Shown piece by piece: positions 56,602-64,000 of a stretch of 64,000 nucleotides of DNA (the first letter of the stretch is position 1; each line of letters begins with the position of its first letter). Where the stretch lies: positions 124,001-188,000 of the forward strand of contig JAHBWD010000005.1 of assembly GCA_019637175.1 (NCBI GenBank), read 5' to 3'. This DNA is from Labilithrix sp. Its GTDB lineage: Bacteria > Myxococcota_A > Polyangia > Polyangiales > Polyangiaceae. The translations under genes and the position numbers were made by a program. A model generated the notes under the pieces. That model saw only the letters and a list, made by a program, of their open reading frames with translations, did no database searches and had not been told where the DNA came from.

Positions 56602-59297
56602 TGGATCCCCAGCTGGCTGGTGAGGCGGAAGCTCCGTGGCCCGAATCCGAGCGCGGGGTTCACGAGTCCGAGCCTCCCCGGTGGGATGCCGTAGGTCGTG
56701 AGGCTCGGCGGGAGCGTGAACGACGGGATGGGCAAGGCCGGGAGCGCATCGTTGAGCGACTGATCGATGACCTTCTGGAGGAGCGTCTGGAGCATCGACG
56801 TGAGCACGGCGTTCGTCGACGCGTCGAGCGACACGTCGCCGGTCGAGAAGTGCATCTCGGTGATGACGAAGCTCCCGAACTTGAGATCGTTGGCGACGAG
56901 CGATGGCGTCGACGTCGCGCGCGCGCCGAGCGCCACGCGGAGCGGCGGGAGCGCGTTGCCGCCTGCGTCGGTCCCGCCGAAGAGGCCCGGGTAGGTGACG
57001 GCGAGCTGCATCGCGCCGAGCGAGAGCTCGACGGCGTTGCCGCTCATCGTCGCGACGGGCGGCAGCAGCGTGGTCACGCGGATCCCTGCGCCCGCGGGCA
57101 GCCCGTTGCCGAGCTGGGCCCCGGTGAGCGTCGCGTTGAACATGCCGCCGCGCCAGAGCGCGTGGAGCGCCTGGTCGAACACGCCCACGTGGATCGCGAC
57201 GCCCGCGGTGCTCGGTGAGCTGACGGGCAGATCGTCGAGCACCGTTCCGGTGGGAATGGGCACGCCGAGCGACGGCAGCGCCTGGCCCGCCGGCGCCGTG
57301 AGCCTGCTCGAGAGGCCCACGAGCATGCGCGAGGTCGTCGTCGACACGCTCGAGAACCCGACGCCGAACGACAGCGGGATCGTCCCTGCGCCGTCGAGCT
57401 TCGGGACGTTGAACGACGTCCCGAGCGTCGAGATGTCGAGCCCCGAGAGGACGCCGTCGAGCACCGCGTTGAAGTTGTTGGTGATGTAGTTCGTCACCAG
57501 CGTTCGCACGGTGTTCTGAAGCGTGCCTTGGGCGAGGGGCACGAGGATGTTGTTGATGATCCAGCCGTCGACGCCGTTGAACGACGTGCTCACGCTGCCG
57601 ACGCCCGTGACGACCGAGCCGGGCCGCACCGAGCCTCGCAGCTTGCCGCCCGAGAGCGACGTGTCGATGATCATCGTCACGTCGAGGTACGAGAACGTCG
57701 CCCAGCCCGTCGTGTCGTACGGGATGGGCCCCACGGCGCCCCAGACGCGCATGTTCACGCCGACGTTCGGCACGCGGACGCGAGCCTGAAGCCCTCCGTT
57801 CACGAGGGTCACGTCGACGACCTGCGGGCCCGGGAGGCTCAGCGATCGGTATTCGACGCCGGAGCTGTACCAGCAGATGCAGCCGAGGAACGTGCACGTC
57901 TGCGAGTCGCACGCCCGTGGCTTCAGCGGGTTCGCTGCCCTGAGCCCCGCGTCGATCGTGCTGGCCAGGCCCGCGCTGTTCGCGACCCTGTAGAGGATGT
58001 CGCCGAACGAGCTGACGGCGCCCGCGCGCCCGCCGTCGTCGACCGCGGTCTGCGTGAGCTTCAGATCGACGGTGTCGGCGTAGAGCCCGGTCTCGGTCGC
58101 CCATTGATTGGCGACGAGGAACGAGCACGTGCGCGTCGTCTGCGCGCCGTTCGGGCTGGTGGCGACGATGTTCGCGAAGTTGATGCCGAAGCGCGTCGTG
58201 AGCGGCGCCGAGAACGTGTCGCCGGCGAGGTTCGCGGTCGCGCCGTTGACCTTCACGCTCGTGACGCCGTTCGGGCTGTTGACGCTCCCGCTGAAGGCGA
58301 TGGTCGAGCCGGGCGCTGCGTTGAGCATCGCGCCGTCGACCGGGCTGTTGCACTCGATCGTGGGGCCGTTGCCGTCGACCTCGATCTCGACCTGGGCCAC
58401 GAGCGGCGCTCCCGTCACCGTGGGCGGCATGACAGTCGCGGAGAGCGTGTAGAAGCCGTTGGCGCGGTACTGGAAGTGGTTCAAGCCCAGCGTCGAGCTC
58501 GCGCTCGGCGTGCTGCCGTAGTGCGTCGGAGCGTTGACGACGGGGTTGTTGTACTGGTCGGCCACGCGCGTCTCGACCGTGACGACCGATCCGATCGGAT
58601 AGACGACCTTCAGCGGGGTCGGCGAGATGACGAGCGTCGCCGGCTTGCCGGCGACGACTTCGATCGGCACGGCGTGCGTCGCCGCGCCGGGGAGCTCGCA
58701 GGCGAGATCGTAGATGCCGGCGTGCGTGAAGGTGCCCTTCAGGCCGGCGATGACGTTCCCGGCGTCGGTCGGGGCCGACGTGAGCGACGGCTTCGCGTCG
58801 GGGACGACGTTGCCGAACGCGTCGTGCGCGGTGCACCACGCGGTCACCTCGCCACCGGCGACGAACGACGTCGCGCTGAGCGCGGTGTCGACCGACGCGA
58901 CGGGCCCCGGGGTGATCGCGATCTGCGCGCCTGCGTCGTCGCCGACGCCGAGCGACGGAAACGTGCATCTTGCACTTACTTGGCCGGCGCGCGCGGCGAT
59001 GATCTTGCCGGCGTCGTCTCTCTGCACGGAGTCGCTCGGCGCGAACACGACGGCCAGCTCGGTGTCTTTGGGGGGCTGAACGGAGGTTCCCTCCGCGTCG
59101 ACGAGCACGCACGCGACGACGATCTCGTCGCCGGCAGCGACCGTCGTTGGAGCCGTCGTGCGCGCGCCCGCGAAGACGTTCTGCGTCTGCGGCGCATCCG
59201 GCGGCGTGTCGCTGCCGCAGCTCGCCGTGAGCGCCGCGAAGGCAAAGGCCGCCGCGGAGAGCGCACGACGGGCTCTTCCCGAAACGTCGATGAGCAT
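56598..59297 (-). CDS. Lipoprotein with Ig-like domains and TULIP/BPI-like C-terminus (paralogue)
   Basis: The 899-residue lipoprotein (lipobox LTASC) has N-terminal Ig-like units (SATSFVAGGEVTAWCTAHDA, GPTIECNSPVDGAMLNAAPG). A BPI-like pair of domains follows: GVFDQALHALWRGGMFNATL near residue 707, LLPPVATMSGNAVELSLGAM, LRVALGARA, then LPALPIPSFTLPPSL near 850 and a final FRLTSQLGI. The order matches the C-terminal half of BPI/LBP, where an L..L...G... helix precedes a PP-containing strand and the protein ends in a Phe/Leu strand. It is followed by a shorter paralogue with the same end. Lipid binding is inferred. Confidence 0.6.
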   Translation of the reverse strand: MLIDVSGRARRALSAAAFAFAALTASCGSDTPPDAPQTQNVFAGARTTAPTTVAAGDEIVVACVLVDAEGTSVQPPKDTELAVVFAPSDSVQRDDAGKIIAARAGQVSARCTFPSLGVGDDAGAQIAITPGPVASVDTALSATSFVAGGEVTAWCTAHDAFGNVVPDAKPSLTSAPTDAGNVIAGLKGTFTHAGIYDLACELPGAATHAVPIEVVAGKPATLVISPTPLKVVYPIGSVVTVETRVADQYNNPVVNAPTHYGSTPSASSTLGLNHFQYRANGFYTLSATVMPPTVTGAPLVAQVEIEVDGNGPTIECNSPVDGAMLNAAPGSTIAFSGSVNSPNGVTSVKVNGATANLAGDTFSAPLTTRFGINFANIVATSPNGAQTTRTCSFLVANQWATETGLYADTVDLKLTQTAVDDGGRAGAVSSFGDILYRVANSAGLASTIDAGLRAANPLKPRACDSQTCTFLGCICWYSSGVEYRSLSLPGPQVVDVTLVNGGLQARVRVPNVGVNMRVWGAVGPIPYDTTGWATFSYLDVTMIIDTSLSGGKLRGSVRPGSVVTGVGSVSTSFNGVDGWIINNILVPLAQGTLQNTVRTLVTNYITNNFNAVLDGVLSGLDISTLGTSFNVPKLDGAGTIPLSFGVGFSSVSTTTSRMLVGLSSRLTAPAGQALPSLGVPIPTGTVLDDLPVSSPSTAGVAIHVGVFDQALHALWRGGMFNATLTGAQLGNGLPAGAGIRVTTLLPPVATMSGNAVELSLGAMQLAVTYPGLFGGTDAGGNALPPLRVALGARATSTPSLVANDLKFGSFVITEMHFSTGDVSLDASTNAVLTSMLQTLLQKVIDQSLNDALPALPIPSFTLPPSLTTYGIPPGRLGLVNPALGFGPRSFRLTSQLGIQ

Positions 59298-59437
59298 TGC
59301 GCCACCTCCGGCTTCTTCGAAGGTTAGCGAAGTCCTCGGCGCGAGTCGAACGTCGGGTCGCGGCGAGCGCTGCGTCGCTTCGAGCGTCGACCTCACTCGG
59401 GATACCGTTCGTTGCGCGGCCGGACTATGGTGGTCCC

Positions 59438-61297
59438 ATGGATTTCTTGTTCGGCGATCTCACGCCGGCGCCGTTCGCGACGAATGTGTTGGAGGAGCTG
59501 CGCGACGCGGTCGAGGTCGCCGCGGCCATCGCGGATCGAGATCAAGTCATCGTGACGGCCGACGCGCGGCGCGAAGGTCTCAGGAGCGCGGCGAACGCGG
59601 ATCGGGAGCGCGTCGAACAGCTCGTTCGCTCCGTGCTCGAGGCGGCGCAAGCCACGGCAGGGCCGGAGGGCTCGCCTTCGGCGTCGCTCGCGACGACGCT
59701 CGCCGTGCTCGTGCTCGAGCGGCGCGCGGTCACCGACGGCGCCATCGACGAGAAGCTCGACGCGGATCTGCGCGCGCTCGAGGCGGAGACGGTCGACGCG
59801 CGCGCCGACTACTTCCCGATCCTCGAGAGGTATCTCCTCTCGCGCGATCCGCCGGGCAGCGTCGTCACCGCGCGCGTCGAGATCGTCGCGACGGCGAAGA
59901 AGAAGGACGAGCGAAAGTACAACGCCGTGCTCGGCGGAAAGTGGAGCGGCCTCGCGTGGTCGACGGAGCTCGACGTGCCCGACGACGGCGCGTGGAGCGA
60001 GGCGCTCCGCGCCGGTCGCCTCGTCGAAGGTCTCTCCGTCGTCGCCCCGTACCTCGCGGGCCTCATCAAGAAGGACGTGAAGCACAAGAAGCAGCGCCTC
60101 GATCGCCACGTCGTGACGACGCTCGTCGACGACGGAGCGACGTTGCGCGCGGAGCTGCGCACCGAGATCGGCGGGAGCGAGGGCTTCGACGTCGTCGTGA
60201 CGTCCGACGCGAAGGTGCTGATGGCCAAGGTCGGCGATCCCGAGGACGCGTCGGTGGGAGCCTTCGAGCTCGAGACGGCCGACGCCGCCTCGATGATCGA
60301 CTTCGCCTCGAAGCTGCGCGCTGCCGCGCGCGAGCTCTCGCGGCGCCGGCTCATCGCGGCCACGCTCGACGAGGTGCCGTTCGACGGCAACGACCCGACG
60401 TCGCAGCCGAAGCTCGTCGAGCTCGCCGCGCGCTTCGTGGAGAATGTCGCGCCGACGATCCGCGAGATCGCCTCGCGTTCGCGGTCGGAGACGGAGCTCG
60501 TCTTGCGCCGCCTCCTCGATGACGGTCGTCGCGAGGAGCTCTTCATGCCGAAGGCGCGCATCCAAGAGCTCGTCGAGCCCCTCGACGCCGAGCATCAGCG
60601 CCTGTTCGCGTCGGTCATCGAGGCGCTCGGCGTGCACGGCGAGGCGCGCCAACCGTCGCAGCCCGACACGCTGGTTCGCTCGGAGGTGAGGACCTCCGAG
60701 CGGCCCTACGTGCGGCGGCAGTCGGGCGGCATGGCGGCGGTCGCTGCTCCGCCCGCGCCGCCTGTGCCGCCTGTGCCGCCTGTGCCACCGAGCGATCCGG
60801 TCGTCGAGGTGCTCGAGGTGGCCGAGGTGGCCGAGGTGAAGGAGGCCGACCCGCCGCAAGAAGCCGCGCCCGCGAGCAAGGTCGACGCGATGGAGGCGCT
60901 CGTCGCGACGCTGAAGCACATTCAGTCGATCGCGAAGGACGGTCACGTCGACGAAGCGTACCGGCAGTACGCGGCGCTCTTCGCGAGCCAGCCGTTCTTG
61001 ATGTGCACCCACGAGGATCAGCGCCGCGCGCTCCGTCTGATGTTCTCCGGCAAGGGGTCGCCTTCGCCGAGCGAGGAGGCGAAGGCCGCCTACAAAGCTT
61101 CACTGCCCGTTCTGCAGGCGCTCGTCCTCGCGCAGCGCGAAGCGGGCGACTACGAGATGCTCGGCATGGCGTACGTCGGTCTCGACGAGCCCGAGAAGGC
61201 GACGGGCATCTACAAGAAGGCGCTCGAGATCGAGCGCGAGCGCGACCCCGGCTCCGATCTCTGCGGCACGCTCATGCGACGCGTCAGCGAGCTCTGA
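59438..61297 (+). CDS. Hypothetical protein with TPR-like C-terminus
   Basis: The 619-residue protein begins MDFLFGDLTPAPFATNVLEE and has no signal peptide. The N-terminal 400 residues are charged and alpha/beta with no recognised family. Proline-valine and glutamate-valine repeats (residues 440-470) form a linker. The C-terminal 150 residues are TPR-like (HVDEAYRQYAALFASQPFLM, GMAYVGLDEPEKATGIYKKA). It is a cytoplasmic scaffold candidate. Its expected partner is unknown. Confidence 0.6.
   Translation: MDFLFGDLTPAPFATNVLEELRDAVEVAAAIADRDQVIVTADARREGLRSAANADRERVEQLVRSVLEAAQATAGPEGSPSASLATTLAVLVLERRAVTDGAIDEKLDADLRALEAETVDARADYFPILERYLLSRDPPGSVVTARVEIVATAKKKDERKYNAVLGGKWSGLAWSTELDVPDDGAWSEALRAGRLVEGLSVVAPYLAGLIKKDVKHKKQRLDRHVVTTLVDDGATLRAELRTEIGGSEGFDVVVTSDAKVLMAKVGDPEDASVGAFELETADAASMIDFASKLRAAARELSRRRLIAATLDEVPFDGNDPTSQPKLVELAARFVENVAPTIREIASRSRSETELVLRRLLDDGRREELFMPKARIQELVEPLDAEHQRLFASVIEALGVHGEARQPSQPDTLVRSEVRTSERPYVRRQSGGMAAVAAPPAPPVPPVPPVPPSDPVVEVLEVAEVAEVKEADPPQEAAPASKVDAMEALVATLKHIQSIAKDGHVDEAYRQYAALFASQPFLMCTHEDQRRALRLMFSGKGSPSPSEEAKAAYKASLPVLQALVLAQREAGDYEMLGMAYVGLDEPEKATGIYKKALEIERERDPGSDLCGTLMRRVSEL
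60761..60841 (+). repeat. Short in-frame tandem repeats in the TPR protein gene
   Basis: Three 9-base units CCTGTGCCG (60761-60787, last with one change) encode PPVPPVPPVPP. A second set of four 9-base units GAGGTG-NNN (60806-60841) encodes EVLEVAEVAEVK. Both encode a low-complexity linker and are prone to copy-number change without frameshift. Confidence 0.75.
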
Positions 61298-61335
61298 TCC
61301 GATCGCGGCGGAGGTGGCGCCCTTCGCGTCGCGCG

Positions 61336-63552
61336 CTACTTCGGCGTCTTCTTCATGTCCGCGAGGATGCGCGTCGTCTCGTCGACCCAGAGGTCGCGCG
61401 CGAGGCCGTCCTTCCACTTGTCGAGCTGCCGCTGGATGCGCGGATCCTGCGACGTCCCTTCCTGCGTTCGAAGCGGCGCGACCTCCATGAGGGTCTTCTG
61501 GTCGCGCTTCTTCGGATCGAGCGCCTCGACGTCGGTCTTCAGTCGCTTGTATTGGGTCTGCCAGGCACCGCGCTCGAGCGACCGCGTGGTCTCGTTCTTG
61601 CGCGCTTCCATGATCGACACGAGCTTGGCGACGGTCGCGAGATCGGGGTTCGCGCTCGTGCGCGCGGCGCTCGCGGACGCGAGCTCGGCCGTCTTCCACG
61701 CGTGAGGCACCTTCACGAACGAGACGGCGTCGATCGTCGACCACGGGATCGCGTGCGGAAGCGTGCGCTCGCCGGATTCGACGAACGACGTCGGGTCGGG
61801 CAGGAGGATGTCGGGCACGACGCCCTTCAGCTGCGTGGAGCCGCCGCTCACGCGGAAGTACTCCTGCACCGTCACCTTGTAGAGACCGAGCGGATCGCCG
61901 CGCCGCCCCGTCTGCTGATCGAGATCGATGACGGCCTGCACGGTTCCCTTGCCGTGCGTCGCGCTCGTGCCGACGACCACCGCGCGCTCGTAGTCTTGGA
62001 GCGCGCCCGCGACGATCTCCGCCGCCGAAGCACAGAAGCGATCGACGAGGACCACGACGTTTCCGGTGAACGCGACCGACGGATCCTTGTCGCGGAGGAT
62101 CTCCACCTTTCCCTTGCCGTCCTTCGTCTGAACGACGGGGCCCTCCTTCACGAAGAGGCCGGCGATGTCACGCGCGTGGGTGAGGAGGCCGCCCCCGTTG
62201 CCGCGGAGATCGAGGACGAGCGACGTCACGTTCTTCTTCGTGAGCTGCGTCAGCAGCGAGCGCACGTCGTCGGTGGCGTTGCGCTCGCCGGGCTTGCTCG
62301 GCTCTCCGTAGAAGCTCGGGAGGTGCACGTAGCCGATCTCTCCGCTCTTCGTCTTCAAGATCGCGCCGCGCGCGTACGACGCCTCGATGCGGACGACGTC
62401 GCGCGTGATCGAGATCGTGTCGAGCCGTCCGTCGGGCTTCTTCACCTTGAGGACGACGACCGTGCCCTTCGGCCCGCGGATCATGCTCACGACCTGCGTG
62501 ATGGGCATGTCCATGACGTCGACGGGCTCCTTGCCCTCTTGCGCGACGGACTGGATGAGGTCGCCGACCTCGAGCTTGCCTTGCTGCCAAGCCGCGCCGC
62601 CGGGCACCAGATCGTTCACGAGGATGTAGTGGTCTTGCTCGCGCAGCGTGGCGCCGATGCCCTCGAGGCGGCCGGTGAGGGCGATGCCGAGATCCGCTTC
62701 CTGCGCCGGCGGCAGGTACGTCGTGTGCGGATCGAAGGCGCCGTTGAGGGCGTTGATGAACGTCTGCGCCGGCTCGAGCTTGTCGGTGGAGCCGAGCCTC
62801 GTGAACTGGGCGGCGAATCGCGTCGCGAGCTCCTTCTGCACCTTGTCGCGACGACCCTCGAACGTCGCAGGGATCTCGCCGAGCGCCTTCTCCGCGACCG
62901 CGTCGCGCTTCGCGTCGTCGGGATCCACGGGCTTGGCGTCGGGCTTCGGATGCGCCCGCTTTTCGAGGGTGTCTTCGAGCTCCTGCATGCGTTCGAGCGC
63001 CTGGAGCTTCAGCACGGCGCGCCAGCGCGCCGCGAGCTCCTCTTCGGTCTTGCAGAACGCACGCTTCTTCGGATCCGTCTCGATCGAGTCGTTCGCGCCG
63101 AAGTCGAGCGGCGCGGCGAGGATGCGCGCGACGACGTCGGCGACGACGCGGCGTCGGCTCGCGAGCAGCGCGGCCGCTTTTCGCCCGAGAACGAAGTCGC
63201 CGGCGCGCAGCTGGTCGTCCATGTCCGTTTCGAAGCGCGCGAGCCTCTGCACGTCGCTCTCGAGCAGCACCAGCTTGCCGGTGTCGAGCTCGTCGACGAA
63301 GCGCTTGAAGGCTTCCTTCGAAACGCCGTCGTCGATGGGCCGCGCGTGCACGTGCTCGTGCCCGAGGAGCGCGCTCGCAGCGCTCGCGAGCGGCTCCTCG
63401 CGCGGATCGCGCGGCACCTCGGCGAGGTCTTGATCGACGGGGCGCGCCGCGTCGGTCGCCGACGAAGAAATCGGCGATGCCGTTCCTGCGTCGGTGGCGT
63501 GGGGCGAGCGGCACGAGAGCACGAGCGCGAAGAGCACGAGCGAACGACGCAT
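61336..63552 (-). CDS. prc: Tail-specific (carboxy-terminal processing) protease, S41 family
   Basis: The 738-residue protein has a short leader with lipobox-like LVLSC, so it is exported. After a helical N-terminal region come a PDZ domain (LVPGGAAWQQGKLEVGDLIQ) and the S41 core (LVLDLRGNGGGLL). The catalytic dyad is Ser509 in RFCASAAEIV and Lys535 in HGKGTVQAVI. The spacing of 26 is one more than in E. coli Prc. The C-terminal DUF3340-type tail is present. The first Ser of the usual SASAS is Cys here. It degrades or trims envelope proteins. Confidence 0.92.
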   Translation of the reverse strand: MRRSLVLFALVLSCRSPHATDAGTASPISSSATDAARPVDQDLAEVPRDPREEPLASAASALLGHEHVHARPIDDGVSKEAFKRFVDELDTGKLVLLESDVQRLARFETDMDDQLRAGDFVLGRKAAALLASRRRVVADVVARILAAPLDFGANDSIETDPKKRAFCKTEEELAARWRAVLKLQALERMQELEDTLEKRAHPKPDAKPVDPDDAKRDAVAEKALGEIPATFEGRRDKVQKELATRFAAQFTRLGSTDKLEPAQTFINALNGAFDPHTTYLPPAQEADLGIALTGRLEGIGATLREQDHYILVNDLVPGGAAWQQGKLEVGDLIQSVAQEGKEPVDVMDMPITQVVSMIRGPKGTVVVLKVKKPDGRLDTISITRDVVRIEASYARGAILKTKSGEIGYVHLPSFYGEPSKPGERNATDDVRSLLTQLTKKNVTSLVLDLRGNGGGLLTHARDIAGLFVKEGPVVQTKDGKGKVEILRDKDPSVAFTGNVVVLVDRFCASAAEIVAGALQDYERAVVVGTSATHGKGTVQAVIDLDQQTGRRGDPLGLYKVTVQEYFRVSGGSTQLKGVVPDILLPDPTSFVESGERTLPHAIPWSTIDAVSFVKVPHAWKTAELASASAARTSANPDLATVAKLVSIMEARKNETTRSLERGAWQTQYKRLKTDVEALDPKKRDQKTLMEVAPLRTQEGTSQDPRIQRQLDKWKDGLARDLWVDETTRILADMKKTPK

Positions 63553-63633
63553 GCGCGGGAAGGTAGCACGCGACGCACCCACGCGGCGGATCGGGGGCTC
63601 GGCCCCGCTTGCCAGCGTCAGTCGCTCAGCAGC

Positions 63634-63984
63634 TCAGTTCAGCATTCCCATCGGCGCGCTGTAGATCTCCGAGGCTTCGCAGAACCCCATGCCGCGCCGC
63701 TCGGCGTCGGCGAGCGCCTCGTGGATCTTTCGAAGCGACGTCCGCGCGTGGTCGTCCCAGCCTTCCTTCTTCGGCTTGGCGAGCAGCGCCTTCTCGCTCT
63801 TCTCGAGGAGCTTTCGCAGACCCGCGACGCGGCTCTTTCGGACGTAGCCCCCCACGGTGTAGTTCTGGTCGACGGTCGGCGAGAGCTTCAACTTCGCGAG
63901 CTTCGGGAGCTGCTTCGCGAGATCGCCGAAGAGCGCGTTCGGAGGCTCGAACCATTTCGCCCAATCGAGCTTGGCGTTCGACAT
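63634..63984 (-). CDS. Small hypothetical protein near window edge
   Basis: The 116-residue product (MSNAKLDWAKWFEPPNALFG at its start) is basic and mostly helical (LRKLLEKSEKALLAKPKKEG, RTSLRKIHEALADAERRGMG). It lies upstream of the protease on the same strand, 81 bases away. The frame is open to the window edge, so the true start may be further upstream. No family was recognised. Confidence 0.5.
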   Translation of the reverse strand: MSNAKLDWAKWFEPPNALFGDLAKQLPKLAKLKLSPTVDQNYTVGGYVRKSRVAGLRKLLEKSEKALLAKPKKEGWDDHARTSLRKIHEALADAERRGMGFCEASEIYSAPMGMLN

Positions 63985-64000
63985 GAGGAGCGTCGGCCAC

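Noticed and set aside
1..64000. CRISPR arrays, tRNA or rRNA genes, transposases, prophage genes
   Set aside because: I found no regularly spaced repeats, no cloverleaf-like or rRNA-like sequence and no transposase or integrase motif; absence is by eye and would need tRNAscan/Infernal and IS searches to confirm.

Overview
The window is GC-rich bacterial chromosome with strong third-position G/C bias. It is packed with lipoproteins (about sixteen lipobox signal peptides), Cys-rich repeats of the NCGGCGxxC type, an outer-membrane-barrel protein, a Ser/Thr kinase fused to WD40 and TPR repeats, an ECF sigma/membrane-partner pair and a mitochondrial-type EF-G paralogue. Together these point to Myxococcota, most likely a Polyangiales-like soil myxobacterium. 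This assignment is inferred from gene content only. No rRNA, tRNA, CRISPR array, transposase or integrase was recognised.

Layout. 1-8.9 kb: a nucleotidyltransferase, EF-G, small lipoproteins, a barrel protein, Tex and its neighbour. 8.9-12.4 kb: a PIN-domain toxin-like pair between two copies of a 35-bp direct repeat, then a small-molecule kinase and a macrolide 2'-phosphotransferase with an attenuator-like leader. 12.5-17.5 kb: an OmdA-domain protein, an MFS transporter, two unknown genes, and a divergent AraC regulator/SDR pair. 17.6-24.2 kb: a kinase-WD40-TPR protein, a sigma factor with its membrane partner, and envelope proteins. 24.4-33.2 kb: a tightly coupled six-gene signalling operon (HTH-receiver, three histidine kinases, CheR, CheB) with no CheA or chemoreceptor. 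33.2-45.1 kb: secreted lipoproteins, ending in a four-gene operon with papain-like/DUF1554, SUEL-lectin/C-type-lectin, vitellogenin-N/HEAT-like and carbohydrate-binding-like members. 45.2-51.3 kb: a zinc-finger protein, cold-shock protein, zinc-ribbon protein, a divergent aldo/keto reductase/LysR pair and lipoproteins. 51.3-64 kb: a 995-residue PHP-domain lipoprotein, two adjacent paralogous lipoproteins with BPI/TULIP-like C-termini, a TPR protein, a tail-specific protease and a small unknown protein.

How the genes work together. The signalling operon looks like a self-contained multistep phosphorelay with methylation enzymes. The lipoprotein operons look like cell-surface assemblies built from domains more familiar in animals (SUEL lectin, CTLD, lipid-transfer folds), perhaps for prey or surface recognition or lipid handling. 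That role is inferred. The best candidates for undescribed biology are the lectin/lipid-transfer-like lipoprotein operon (36.7-45.1 kb), the paired TULIP-like lipoproteins (54.5-59.3 kb), the macrolide-kinase leader (11.33-11.5 kb), and the repeat-flanked PIN module (8.9-10.4 kb).
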